A stretch of DNA of 64,000 nucleotides from Pseudomonas sp. R37(2017) (GTDB lineage Bacteria > Pseudomonadota > Gammaproteobacteria > Pseudomonadales > Pseudomonadaceae), in NCBI RefSeq assembly GCF_002113375.1, contig NZ_NEHO01000001.1:404950-468949 (forward strand). Reading direction: 5' to 3'. Positions 16,505-25,342 of this stretch are shown here, piece after piece. Position 1 is the first letter of the stretch. Every line of letters starts with the position of its first letter. A model generated the notes under the pieces. The model did no database searches. It was not told the DNA's origin and saw only the letters and a program-made list of their open reading frames with translations. A program made the position numbers and the translations under genes.

Positions 16505-18586
16505 ATGAAGCATCTGTTCCCCAGCACTGCCCTCGCCCTGTTCATCGGTATCGGCTTGCTGCCGATGTCGAGCAATACTTTCGCAGCCAATAGCTGGGAC
16601 AAGCTTCAACCCGATCGTGACGAAGTGATCGCCAGTCTGAACGTCGTGGAATTGCTCAAACGCCACCACTACAGCAAGCCGCCACTCGATGACGCACGCT
16701 CGGTGATCATCTACGACAGCTACCTCAAGCTGCTGGATCCGTCGCGCAGCTACTTCATGGCCAGCGACATTGCCGAATTCGACAAGTGGAAGACGCAGTT
16801 CGACGATTTCCTCAAGAGCGGCGACCTGAACGCCGGGTTCACGATCTACAAGCGCTACCTGGACCGCGTGAAGGCGCGTCTGGACTTCGCCCTTGCCGAA
16901 CTGAACAAAGGCGTCGACAAGATCGACTTCACCACCCGGGAAACCTTGCTGATCGACCGCAAGGACGCCCCTTGGCTCAAAACCACGGCAGAACTCGACG
17001 ACCTGTGGCGCAAACGCGTCAAGGACGAAGTCCTGCGCCAGAAGATCGCCGGCAAGGATCCCAAGCAGATCCAGGAAACCCTGACCAAGCGCTACAAGAA
17101 CCAGCTGGCGCGCCTGGACCAGACCCGCGCGGAAGACATCTTCCAGGCGTACATCAATACCTTCGCCATGTCCTACGACCCGCACACCAACTATCTGTCG
17201 CCGGATAACGCGGAGAATTTCGACATCAACATGAGCCTGTCCCTCGAGGGCATCGGTGCCGTGTTGCAGAGCGATAACGACCAGGTGAAAGTCGTGCGCC
17301 TGGTGCCGGCAGGTCCGGCGGACAAGACCAAACAGGTTGCACCGGCCGACAAGATCATCGGCGTTGCCCAAGGCAACAAGGAGATGGTCGATGTGGTGGG
17401 CTGGCGCCTGGACGAAGTGGTCAAGCTGATTCGCGGACCGAAAGGCACCGTGGTGCGCCTGGAGGTCATCCCGGCCAGCAATGCGCCGAACGACCAGACC
17501 TCCAAGATCGTGCCGATCACCCGTGAAGCGGTGAAGCTTGAAGACCAGGCCGTGAAGAAATCGGTCCTGAACCTGAAGCAGGACGGCAAGGACTACAAGC
17601 TCGGCGTCATCGAAATCCCGGCGTTCTATCTGGACTTCAAGGCCTTCCGTGCCGGCGACCCGGATTACAAGAGCACCACCCGCGACGTCAAGAAACTGCT
17701 GACCGAGTTGCAGAAAGAAAAAGTCGACGGCGTGGTCATCGACCTGCGCAACAACGGCGGCGGCTCCTTGCAGGAAGCCACCGAGCTGACCAGCCTGTTC
17801 ATCGACAAAGGCCCGACCGTGCTCGTGCGTAACGCCGATGGCCGTGTCGACGTGCTGGAAGATGAAAACCCGGGCGCGTTCTACAAAGGCCCGATGGCGT
17901 TGCTGGTCAACCGCCTGTCCGCCTCGGCTTCGGAGATTTTTGCCGGCGCCATGCAGGACTACCACCGCGCGCTGATCATTGGCGGCCAGACCTTCGGCAA
18001 AGGCACCGTGCAGACCATTCAGCCGCTCAACCATGGCGAACTGAAACTGACCCTGGCCAAGTTCTACCGGGTTTCCGGACAGAGCACCCAGCATCAGGGC
18101 GTCCTGCCGGACATCGATTACCCATCGATCATCGACACCAAGGAAATCGGTGAAAGCGCCCTGCCGGAAGCCATGCCGTGGGACACCATCAAGGCGGCGA
18201 TCAAGCCTGCGGTCGACCCGTTCAAGCCGTACATTTCGCAACTCCAGTCCGAGCATGACCTGCGCACGGCCAAGGATGCGGAATTCGTGTTCATCCGCGA
18301 CAAGCTGGCCCTGGCGCAGAAACTGATGGCCGAAAAAACCGTCAGCCTCAATGAAGCCGAGCGTCGCGCCCAGCACGCCGACATCGAAGCCAAACAGCTG
18401 ACCATGGAAAACATCCGTCGCAAAGCCAAGGGCGAAGAACCGCTCAAAGAGCTGAAGAAGGAAGACGAGGACGCCATCGCAGCCGAGGACGACAAGACCA
18501 AGCCGGAAGATGACGCCTACCTGAGCGAAACCGGGCGGATTCTGCTGGACTACCTGAAACTCAACACGGCAGTGGCCAAGCACTGA
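16505..18586 (+). CDS. prc: Carboxy-terminal processing protease (Prc/Tsp; AlgO)
   Basis: Periplasmic tail-specific serine protease of family S41, 693 aa, the homologue of P. aeruginosa AlgO, which acts in proteolytic control of envelope stress and alginate. It has a signal peptide (about residues 1-27, ending SNTFA), a PDZ domain (about 230-320, GIGAVLQSDNDQVKV) and a protease core. The Ser-Lys dyad is Ser476 (SASASEIF) and Lys499 (FGKGTVQ). The C-terminal helical region is charged. The frame extends to an ATG at 16472, adding 11 residues; the ATG at 16505 gives the usual MKHLFPS signal peptide. A clear terminator follows. Confidence 0.95.
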   Translation: MKHLFPSTALALFIGIGLLPMSSNTFAANSWDKLQPDRDEVIASLNVVELLKRHHYSKPPLDDARSVIIYDSYLKLLDPSRSYFMASDIAEFDKWKTQFDDFLKSGDLNAGFTIYKRYLDRVKARLDFALAELNKGVDKIDFTTRETLLIDRKDAPWLKTTAELDDLWRKRVKDEVLRQKIAGKDPKQIQETLTKRYKNQLARLDQTRAEDIFQAYINTFAMSYDPHTNYLSPDNAENFDINMSLSLEGIGAVLQSDNDQVKVVRLVPAGPADKTKQVAPADKIIGVAQGNKEMVDVVGWRLDEVVKLIRGPKGTVVRLEVIPASNAPNDQTSKIVPITREAVKLEDQAVKKSVLNLKQDGKDYKLGVIEIPAFYLDFKAFRAGDPDYKSTTRDVKKLLTELQKEKVDGVVIDLRNNGGGSLQEATELTSLFIDKGPTVLVRNADGRVDVLEDENPGAFYKGPMALLVNRLSASASEIFAGAMQDYHRALIIGGQTFGKGTVQTIQPLNHGELKLTLAKFYRVSGQSTQHQGVLPDIDYPSIIDTKEIGESALPEAMPWDTIKAAIKPAVDPFKPYISQLQSEHDLRTAKDAEFVFIRDKLALAQKLMAEKTVSLNEAERRAQHADIEAKQLTMENIRRKAKGEEPLKELKKEDEDAIAAEDDKTKPEDDAYLSETGRILLDYLKLNTAVAKH

Positions 18587-18666
18587 GTATTGAAAAGCAG
18601 CTGATGGCAATTTAATGCTGACGCTCCCCGGAGCGTCATCAAACAGTCATCATTCTGTCGTGAAAT

Positions 18667-18714
18667 AAAGGACCGGACGTGCCCTTTTTACCAAGGCGCG
18701 CCCGGTCCTTTTTT
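18667..18714 (+). terminator. Intrinsic terminator after prc
   Basis: AAAGGACCGG pairs with CCGGTCCTTT across a 25-nt loop and is followed by T residues, between prc and the c-di-GMP gene. Confidence 0.7.
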
Positions 18715-18730
18715 ATCGCCAGAGACCGCC

Positions 18731-20521
18731 ATGACCACAACCGAACAGCTGAGCGCATTGAGCTCGATCCTGACTCAAAGTGGTTTGCACAGTTTGTTCC
18801 AGCCGATCATCAGCCTCTCGGAACGGCGCATTCTCGGCTATGAAGCCCTCAGTCGCGGCCCCTCCAACAGCCCTCTGCACTCCCCTGTCGCCCTGTTCGC
18901 CATCGCCCGCCAGGCCGGACGCCTGAGCGAGCTGGAAATCGCCTGCCGCGAAAGCGCTTGCCGACGCTTCAACGAACAACAACTGCCCGGCCTGTTGTTC
19001 CTCAACGTATCCCCGGAGTCCCTGCTGGAAGCGGCGCATCAACCGGGACGCACCCTGCGCTTGCTGCAGGACTTCGGCATCGCGCCGAGTCAGGTGGTCA
19101 TCGAGCTTACGGAACAGACGCCGACGGATGATTTCCAGCTGTTGCAAACCGCGCTGCATCACTATCGGGCAATGGGGTTTTCGATCGCGCTGGATGATCT
19201 GGGGGCGGGTTATTCGAGTTTGCGTTTGTGGTCGGAACTACGACCGGACTACGTGAAAATCGACCGGCATTTCATTGATGGCATTCATCAGGATGCGCTA
19301 AAGCGTGAGTTCGTCGGCTCGATCCTGCAAATCGCCAAGGCCTCGCGGGCGCAAGTCATCGCCGAAGGCATCGAACTGCCGGAGGAACTCACGGTACTGA
19401 CCGAAATGGGTGTGGACCTGGTGCAGGGCTATCTGCTCTGCCGCCCCCAGGAACACCCGCCACGGGATGCCCGGGCGTTGATGCCCCGACAGGACAGCAC
19501 AGCAGTTGCACTGAGCGAAGACGGCAGCGACCTCAGCGCCCTGCTCAACGAGCAGCCTGCCGTGAGCAGGGACACCCCGACCGCCACGGTGCTTGAAGCC
19601 TTTCGTCGCCAGGCCAACCTGAACTCACTGGCGGTCCTGGATGAACAGGGTCAGCCCTGTGGCATTGTCCATCGGCATTCGCTTTCCGACGTCCTGCTCA
19701 AGCCCTTTGCCACCGACCTGTTCGCCCGCAAGCCCATCAGCCGCTTGATGAACGATGACTTCCTCGCCGTCGAGCTGAGCCAATCGCTGCAACAGGTCAG
19801 CCGCCTGATCACCAGTCGCGCCCGCCAGCGCATCGAAGAAGACTTCATCATCACCCTCAATGGCGGCTATCTCGGGCTGGGCCGCGTGATAGACGTACTC
19901 AAACTGATCACCGAACTGAAGATCCAGCAAGCCCGCTACGCCAACCCGCTCACCTTGCTGCCGGGTAACGTGCCGATCCAGCAATGCCTGACGCGGTTGC
20001 TGCAACAGCAACGGGAATCGGTGATCTGCTACGTGGACATCGATAGTTTCAAACCCTTCAACGACATCTACGGCTATGGTCGCGGCGACGAAGTCCTGCT
20101 GTGCCTGGCGCAATGCCTGAATGACCGCGTCGACCCATCCCGCGATTTTGTCGGCCACATTGGCGGTGATGATTTTTTGCTGGTGCTCGGCCCGGAAGAC
20201 TGGCGCAAACGTTTGAACCAGTTGCTCGACGACTTCCAGAGCCAGTGCCGGCGCTTCTACCGCAACGAGCACCTGGAGGCCGGCTGCTTCATCGCACCGA
20301 ACCGCCAGGGCGTACGGCAGGAATTTGCGTTGTTGTCGCTGTCGATCGGCGTGGTGCATTTGCATCCACAGGCCTGTGGACAACTCGATGCGAGCCAGTT
20401 GGCCGAAATGGCATCACAGGCCAAGCACCATGCGAAGAATGTGCAGGGTTACAGCGTGCATGTGATTGATAGCCTGGCACTGTTGCCTGTTGAAAAGGCG
20501 CTCGTTTCCGGGCATCGATAA
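18731..20521 (+). CDS. EAL-CBS-GGDEF cyclic-di-GMP protein
   Basis: A 596-aa cytoplasmic protein with the unusual order EAL (about 1-245), paired CBS domains (about 265-400) and GGDEF (about 420-585). The EAL residues look complete: EAL at 38-40, FLNVSPE, ELTEQ, LDDLGAGYSSL, DYVKID, AEGIE and VQGY, so phosphodiesterase activity is expected. The GGDEF signature is GGDDF at about residue 478, and the I-site RxxD position reads PSRD, so cyclase activity is less certain. CBS domains commonly bind adenine nucleotides, which suggests energy-linked control. A homologous protein lies beside prc in P. aeruginosa. Confidence 0.93.
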   Translation: MTTTEQLSALSSILTQSGLHSLFQPIISLSERRILGYEALSRGPSNSPLHSPVALFAIARQAGRLSELEIACRESACRRFNEQQLPGLLFLNVSPESLLEAAHQPGRTLRLLQDFGIAPSQVVIELTEQTPTDDFQLLQTALHHYRAMGFSIALDDLGAGYSSLRLWSELRPDYVKIDRHFIDGIHQDALKREFVGSILQIAKASRAQVIAEGIELPEELTVLTEMGVDLVQGYLLCRPQEHPPRDARALMPRQDSTAVALSEDGSDLSALLNEQPAVSRDTPTATVLEAFRRQANLNSLAVLDEQGQPCGIVHRHSLSDVLLKPFATDLFARKPISRLMNDDFLAVELSQSLQQVSRLITSRARQRIEEDFIITLNGGYLGLGRVIDVLKLITELKIQQARYANPLTLLPGNVPIQQCLTRLLQQQRESVICYVDIDSFKPFNDIYGYGRGDEVLLCLAQCLNDRVDPSRDFVGHIGGDDFLLVLGPEDWRKRLNQLLDDFQSQCRRFYRNEHLEAGCFIAPNRQGVRQEFALLSLSIGVVHLHPQACGQLDASQLAEMASQAKHHAKNVQGYSVHVIDSLALLPVEKALVSGHR

Positions 20522-20545
20522 GGGAGCTTTTCGGTTTCACGCCAA

Positions 20546-20953
20546 TCAGCGAGGCCCCGGGGCAGACTTCAACTCGTTGAGCTTGATCGGCGCCAGCGGA
20601 TGCCCGGCCTTCGCCGCGATCTCCCAGAATCGGGCCGCTTCAATCGGATCCGGGGCCTTGCTCGCTGTCCCGGCCAAACTGATCACCCCCACTTGATACG
20701 CCGCCTTGCCATCGCCCGCCAACGCTGCCAGGCGCAACAAACGTACGCCCTCCTCACGTGCACCAAGGCCGACGCCGCGAAACGTCAGGATGTGCCCATA
20801 GAAGCTCTGGGCGCCGACATTGCCCAGATTGGCCATGCGCGCGAACTGGCCTTCAAGCCAGCGCCAGCCACGAGGCTGACGGACAAACCACGACCAGTGG
20901 AACAACCGGCGCGCGAGCCAGTAACCGGCCCGCGCCTTGAGTTGCAGGAACAC
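20546..20953 (-). CDS. Sel1-repeat protein
   Basis: A 135-aa protein. The C-terminal half has Sel1-like helical repeats (EEGVRLLRLAALAGDGKAAYQVG, then PIEAARFWEIAAKAGHPLAPIKL). The N-terminus is basic and Trp-rich (ARRLFHWSWFVRQPRGWRW), with no cleavable signal. The GTG start at 20953 abuts the stop of the preceding gene. It is last in an apparent three-gene operon on the minus strand (HTH protein, unknown protein, this gene). Sel1 repeats mediate protein contacts; the partner is not known. Confidence 0.78.
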   Translation of the reverse strand: MFLQLKARAGYWLARRLFHWSWFVRQPRGWRWLEGQFARMANLGNVGAQSFYGHILTFRGVGLGAREEGVRLLRLAALAGDGKAAYQVGVISLAGTASKAPDPIEAARFWEIAAKAGHPLAPIKLNELKSAPGPR

Positions 20954-21325
20954 TCAGGCCTCGGCCGATTCCGGGTATTCGTATTCGAACACCCGCACCA
21001 CTTCCGAGGCGTGCCAGGACGCGGCGGCAACGCCGTCCGAGGGCCCGGAGAAGCGCCCCAGACGTTCGACACACTCAAAGAATCCGGTGCGCGGCAAACG
21101 GCTGGCGCCCTGACTGATCACCAGTGAACTGCGCAATGGCTGCTCCGCCTTGGCATCCAGTGCGGCCAGATGCTCAAGGGCCGCCGTCAGGGTCTGCATG
21201 GCCGGGGTCGGCAGTTGCAAACGCTCCAGCAAGGCCCGATACGTCAACAGGTGGCGCTGGCGTCGCGCCTGATCCAGTTCGCCCAGTAATCCGTCCCAAT
21301 GTTGACGACTGATCCGTACGCTCAC
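20954..21325 (-). CDS. Protein of unknown function (middle gene of HTH/Sel1 cluster)
   Basis: A 123-aa protein starting MSVRISRQHWDGLLGELDQA. The first 60 residues look alpha-helical and basic; the second half contains SSLVISQGASRLPRTGFFECVERLGRF. No recognised catalytic motif, signal peptide or membrane segment. The GTG start at 21325 overlaps the stop of the HTH gene (GTGA), and its stop abuts the Sel1 gene, so the three are translationally coupled. I do not recognise the family. Confidence 0.75.
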   Translation of the reverse strand: MSVRISRQHWDGLLGELDQARRQRHLLTYRALLERLQLPTPAMQTLTAALEHLAALDAKAEQPLRSSLVISQGASRLPRTGFFECVERLGRFSGPSDGVAAASWHASEVVRVFEYEYPESAEA

Positions 21326-21663
21326 GATTCATCCCTCCACCCAGGCACCGTCAATTCCCAGGCCAGGCTGCGGCGAATCGCGGCGTCGGGCAGACGCTCG
21401 CCACTTTCGATCATGGCCAGGTATGACGGGCTGATGCCTACCGTGCGGGCCAGCGCCTCGATGGCGATGCCCTTCCCCTCGCGCAAACTGCGTAGTTGAT
21501 CCAGACCCGGAAGAATCGCGTCTGGAGTTGCCGCCTGAAGCTTCGTGCCTTGCGGTGACGCTTGCTCCTTGATGCCTGCTGCTTTGAGTAACGCCTGATA
21601 CTGAGCCCATGGCAGAACCGCGTATTCGGGCTCGCCTTCGCGTGTAATTATCTGAATATCCAT
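21322..21663 (-). CDS. XRE-family HTH protein with Phd-like N-terminus
   Basis: A 113-aa DNA-binding protein. Residues 1-30 (MDIQIITREGEPEYAVLPW) resemble the first strands and helix of prevent-host-death-type or XRE antitoxin N-termini. Residues about 52-105 form an HTH (LREGKGIAIEALARTVGISPSYLAMIESGER). The frame is open to 21702, but the ATG at 21663 gives the recognised N-terminus. It heads a cluster with an unknown 123-aa protein and a Sel1 protein. An antitoxin-like or autoregulatory role is possible but unproven. Confidence 0.82.
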   Translation of the reverse strand: MDIQIITREGEPEYAVLPWAQYQALLKAAGIKEQASPQGTKLQAATPDAILPGLDQLRSLREGKGIAIEALARTVGISPSYLAMIESGERLPDAAIRRSLAWELTVPGWRDES

Positions 21664-21780
21664 GACTACCCCGTAGGACAACAACACTTTGCGAGTCGGC
21701 ACTTTTCCTTAGAAGTGTAATCCTAACAGCGGCCAAGGTCGCGGGGGGCATCAATCTGCGAACAGGTTGAAATCGACTCA

Positions 21781-22233
21781 GTGTTTTTTCGGACCCTGAA
21801 GTTGAAGTTGTTCGGGGGTAGCAGGCAGACGCTCGACCACCGCGAGCTTCTCCGGTGCCTGCCGTTTGCGCCAGATGCGGAAGGCATTGAGTTCGTCGTC
21901 GAGCACTTTCATCAACCACGCCAATACCGCGATGTCATCGAACATGCCGAAAACCGGAATGAAATCCGGGAGCGCATCCACCGGACTGAGGAAATACATC
22001 AGGCCCGCGACAACAGAAACCAGCGCCTTGGGGCTTATGGCACGATACTCACCCCGCCAGTACGCCAGGCAGAGTGCCTGCAACAGCTTCAAATCGTCCT
22101 TGATCTTGCCCAGTCGATAGCCCTGGCTCGCGCCTTTGCTGGCGACCGCGAACAACAGGGTCGGCAATCGACCGCGTGCCAGCAGGCGTCCGGCCAATGG
22201 CAGGAAACGAGCGAAACTCCAGGGTGCTTTCAT
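21781..22233 (-). CDS. YkvA/DUF1232 family protein
   Basis: A 150-aa protein with the DUF1232 signature SPVDALPDFIPVFGMFDD and a neighbouring hydrophobic stretch (SPKALVSVVAGLMYFL). Family function is unknown. Two adjacent ATGs (22236 and 22233) follow GGGAGGA; the second has better spacing and is used. The start lies 20 bp from an inverted pair of perfect DnaA boxes, which therefore sits in its promoter or leader region. Confidence 0.85.
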
Positions 22234-22252
22234 CATTCCTCCCGTTGAAATG

Positions 22253-22383
22253 TTATCCACACAAATTGTGGATAACCTTGTGAACAGAGCCGTTTTACTC
22301 CGCTAAAAGCCCCGTTTTACAAGGTCTGCGTTCAGATCGGGCGTTTTTTACTCATCAAAAAAAACCCATAATTTCATTGACTT
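22253..22383 (+). repeat. DnaA-box intergenic element, copy A
   Basis: The element begins with two perfect DnaA boxes in inverted orientation, TTATCCACA and TGTGGATAA, separated by 5 nt (22253-22275). It continues with CCGCT-AAAGCCC and a T6/A8 tract, and ends with TTTCATTGACTT. The same blocks occur in the same order and at the same offsets in copy B at 39813-39944. It lies between the DUF1232 and FKBP genes. Confidence 0.7.
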
Positions 22384-22478
22384 GGCGGCCTTGAGCGTCT
22401 ACCGCCGAGGCTACCATGGCCAAGACTCCGGCCCAGAGCGTCTGTTCGCTTTGTTTACCCCTGCCGAACGCCAGATGC

Positions 22479-22508
22479 AACAACGCCCCGCAAAAGCGAG
22501 GCGTTGTT
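22479..22508 (-). terminator. Hairpin downstream of FKBP gene
   Basis: AACAACGCC pairs with GGCGTTGTT across a 12-nt loop about 18 bp past the FKBP stop codon on the minus strand. The T tract is poor, so it may be a weak terminator or a transcript-end stabiliser. Confidence 0.5.
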
Positions 22509-22525
22509 ATCGAAACAGGCGCTGA

Positions 22526-23242
22526 TTACTTGGCAGCAGCGTCTTCTTTTGCCGGATCCTTGATGGCCAGCAGTTCCAGATCGAACACCAGCACCGAGTT
22601 AGCCGGAATCGCCGGGCTCGGGCTTTGAGCGCCATAAGCCAGGTCAGCAGGAATGTACAGCTTGTACTTCTCGCCAACGTGCATCAGTTGCAGGCCTTCG
22701 ACCCAACCCGGGATCACGCCGCTGACCGGCAGATCGATCGGGCTTCCGCGCTCGACGGAGCTGTCGAATACAGTGCCGTTGGTGAGTTTGCCGGTGTAGT
22801 GAACGGTCACTACGTCAGACGGTTTTGGCTGAGGGCCATCGGCCTTCTGCACGACTTCGTACTGCAAGCCCGAAGCAGTGGTGGTCACGCCGGGTTTCTT
22901 GCCGTTTTCCTCGAGGAACTTCTTGCCGGCAGCAGCCGACTCTTCGCTCATCTTGGCCATGCGCTCTTCGGCACGCTTTTGCAGTGCGGCGAACGCCTCA
23001 ACCAACTCCTCGTCCTTGAGCTTCTGCTCTTTCTTGCCGACGGCGTCTTCGATGCCCTGGGCTACAGCTTTGGAATCCAGGTCATCCATGCCTTCCTGAG
23101 CCAGGCTCTTGCCCATGTTCAGGCCAATGCCGTAGGAAGCTTTTTGCGCCGGAGTTTTCAGCTCTACGCTGGTCTGCGAATCACAACCCGCGAGTACCAG
23201 GCTAACCAGGGCAACCGCCGCCGCCAACCGATGCTGTTTCAT
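22526..23242 (-). CDS. FKBP-type peptidyl-prolyl isomerase lipoprotein
   Basis: A 238-aa periplasmic folding factor of the FkpA/Mip type. A lipoprotein signal ends at LAGC with Cys20. The N-terminal helical dimerisation domain (about 28-115) is followed by the FKBP domain (about 130-228) with VTVHYTGKLTNGTVFDSS, VIPGWVEGLQLM and the IPANSVLVFDLELL end. AAGGAAAT precedes the ATG. The gene is monocistronic, with a hairpin after the stop. In Pseudomonas it is usually annotated fklB or fkpA; the exact name is not decided here. Confidence 0.93.
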   Translation of the reverse strand: MKQHRLAAAVALVSLVLAGCDSQTSVELKTPAQKASYGIGLNMGKSLAQEGMDDLDSKAVAQGIEDAVGKKEQKLKDEELVEAFAALQKRAEERMAKMSEESAAAGKKFLEENGKKPGVTTTASGLQYEVVQKADGPQPKPSDVVTVHYTGKLTNGTVFDSSVERGSPIDLPVSGVIPGWVEGLQLMHVGEKYKLYIPADLAYGAQSPSPAIPANSVLVFDLELLAIKDPAKEDAAAK

Positions 23243-23502
23243 GCTATTTCCTTGTTCATGCGCCTAAAGGGCAATCGAGTAAAGCCGCGAGCTTATCAGG
23301 CCGCCACGACCAATGGCTACCGGCATGAGAGCCGGAAACAACTGATAAGTTCAGGCGTTAAAACGCATTTCACAATTCGACTGATGAAGCTTCTTTCATC
23401 TTGTTCCGACGCAGACTGATTCCTGTACCTACAACATCTGGCGTAATGGCCTCTTGCCGCACCCCGGGTACTGGGGCATAACGGCATGATCGTTCGACAA
23501 GG

Positions 23503-25314
23503 ATGTTTATCTTGCGCCTCTTTATTCGCTTGTTGGCTCTCATGGCAGTACTGCTCGGACTGGTCATGGCCGTAGTGCTTTACTATGTCGCCAACCCGAA
23601 ATTGCCGGTCTGGTCGCCAGCACAACAGGTGCATTACCTGGAGCAATGGAGCGCGGCCGACCGCGAAACCTACTATTTCACTCCCCAGGGCACTCAGGTC
23701 AAAGGCTTGCGTTACAGCTGGTTCACCGCCCTCGAACTGCCCTTCTCGCAGCAACGCTTCGCCGCCCCCGAGTACCTCGCCCGCTTCGGCTTTCTGGTGG
23801 ACCCTGGCCAGGAAGCGACAGTGAACAACCCCGGAAACCTTCCGGTCGGCTTTACCCGCCATCAGAATGCGGGAAGCCCGGATACATTTCTGGACATCAC
23901 TTGCGCGGCCTGCCACACCGGCGAACTGCGATTCAAGGGGCAAGCCGTGCGTATCGACGGCGGCTCGGCACAGCATGTCTTGCCGTCCAGTGTTCCTACA
24001 CTCAGAGGGGGCAGTTTCGGACAAGCACTGGTGGCCAGCCTGGCCTCGACCTACTACAACCCGTGGAAGTTCGAACGTTTCGCACGCAACGTGCTGGGCC
24101 AGGACTACGACGCTCGTCACCAGGCGTTGCGCAAAGAATTCAAATCCTCGCTTGATACCTTCATCAAGGTGGCCTGGAACGACACCCATCGCGGGCTTTA
24201 TCCGACCGAGGAAGGCCCGGGACGCACAGATGCCTTCGGGCGCATCGCCAACGCCAGCTTCGGTGACGCGATCTCCCCCGACAACTATCGAGTGGCCAAT
24301 GCCCCGGTCGACTATCCGCAGTTATGGGACATGTGGACGTTCGAATGGGTGCAGTGGAACGGCTCGGCGAAGCAACCGATGGCGCGTAACATCGGCGAGG
24401 CGCTGGGCGTCGGAGCCACACTGAATTTCTTCGACAACAACGGCCAACCGTTGATGGGTGACGCCCGTTACCCCTCCAGCGTCCGTGTGCGCGACCTGCA
24501 CCTGATCGAACAAACCCTGCAACGCCTCGCGCCTCCGGCCTGGCCGGAAGATCTGCTGGGCGCGGTCGACAAGACTCTGGCGGCAAAGGGTCGCGCCTTG
24601 TTTGCGGAAAACTGTGCGGGCTGCCATGTACCGCCTACCACCCAGGGCGAGGGGCGGTATGTCCAGCATTTGAAAATGATCCCGACGGACTATGTTGGCA
24701 CCGACCCTGGCGCGGCCAACAACATCGCCGACCACCGCTTCGACCTGACAGCGCTGCAATGGAAGCAGGAAGAACTGGAAAAACTCGATGCCGAGCCCAA
24801 ACCTGCCGAACCATTGGACCTGAGCAAAATGTCCGTGGCCAAAGGGCTGGCCTATGTCACTGCCTATGTCCAGGACCGTGCGTATCAAGACGCCCAGGTC
24901 ACCCCTGCCGAGCGCCCGGAAATGGACGGTTTCGGTCTGCCGATCGGTGTGCGCGAGTTACGTTCATACAAGGCCAGGCCATTGGCGGGGGTATGGGCGA
25001 CAGCGCCGTTTCTGCACAACGGTTCGGTACCGAGCATTTACCAGTTGCTGTCGCCTCAGGATGAACGTGCGACCACATTCTACAAAGGCACTTTCGAGTA
25101 TGACCCGGGCCACCTGGGCTACCGCACCGAAGCCTTTACCAATGGCTTTTTGTTCGACACGCGCATCACTGGCAACCACAACAGCGGTCATGAATTCCGT
25201 GCCGGCAAACTCGGCAATGGCGTGATTGGTCGCTGGTTGCAGCCACAAGAGCGCTGGGCGCTGCTGGAATACCTGAAAGTACTGGGCGGCCCGCTGGAAG
25301 AGCAACTGCCATGA
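23503..25314 (+). CDS. Di-haem c-type cytochrome, peroxidase/RoxA-like
   Basis: A 603-aa protein with an uncleaved N-terminal membrane anchor (about 5-28), expected to face the periplasm. Two haem-c sites, CAACH at 134-138 and CAGCH at 371-375, are about 237 residues apart. The C-terminal half contains LAGVWATAPFLHNGSVPSIYQLL, a motif seen in bacterial di-haem peroxidase/MauG/RoxA relatives. Size and haem spacing resemble the rubber-oxygenase RoxA group more than the 35-kDa CcpA peroxidases. The ATG at 23503 overlaps an AAGGA motif, so a TTG at 23512 is a real alternative start. It is 28 bp upstream of a catalase-fold gene, and the two look like a functional pair. Confidence 0.82.
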   Translation: MFILRLFIRLLALMAVLLGLVMAVVLYYVANPKLPVWSPAQQVHYLEQWSAADRETYYFTPQGTQVKGLRYSWFTALELPFSQQRFAAPEYLARFGFLVDPGQEATVNNPGNLPVGFTRHQNAGSPDTFLDITCAACHTGELRFKGQAVRIDGGSAQHVLPSSVPTLRGGSFGQALVASLASTYYNPWKFERFARNVLGQDYDARHQALRKEFKSSLDTFIKVAWNDTHRGLYPTEEGPGRTDAFGRIANASFGDAISPDNYRVANAPVDYPQLWDMWTFEWVQWNGSAKQPMARNIGEALGVGATLNFFDNNGQPLMGDARYPSSVRVRDLHLIEQTLQRLAPPAWPEDLLGAVDKTLAAKGRALFAENCAGCHVPPTTQGEGRYVQHLKMIPTDYVGTDPGAANNIADHRFDLTALQWKQEELEKLDAEPKPAEPLDLSKMSVAKGLAYVTAYVQDRAYQDAQVTPAERPEMDGFGLPIGVRELRSYKARPLAGVWATAPFLHNGSVPSIYQLLSPQDERATTFYKGTFEYDPGHLGYRTEAFTNGFLFDTRITGNHNSGHEFRAGKLGNGVIGRWLQPQERWALLEYLKVLGGPLEEQLP

Positions 25315-25342
25315 CTACAGCCTCATTTAAAAGGATGCTCCC

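Noticed and set aside
16439..18610. 723-codon minus-strand frame covering prc
   Set aside because: It is a GC-driven mirror of the prc gene, with His/Gln/Val-rich composition and no recognisable domain.
22253..22275. The DnaA-box pair as the chromosomal origin
   Set aside because: No dnaA, rpmH, gidA or parAB genes are near, and only two boxes are present; a regulatory or titration site is more likely.
22416..22628. 70-codon frame downstream of DnaA-box element copy A
   Set aside because: It runs antisense into the FKBP gene and through its terminator-like hairpin, with no ribosome-binding site.
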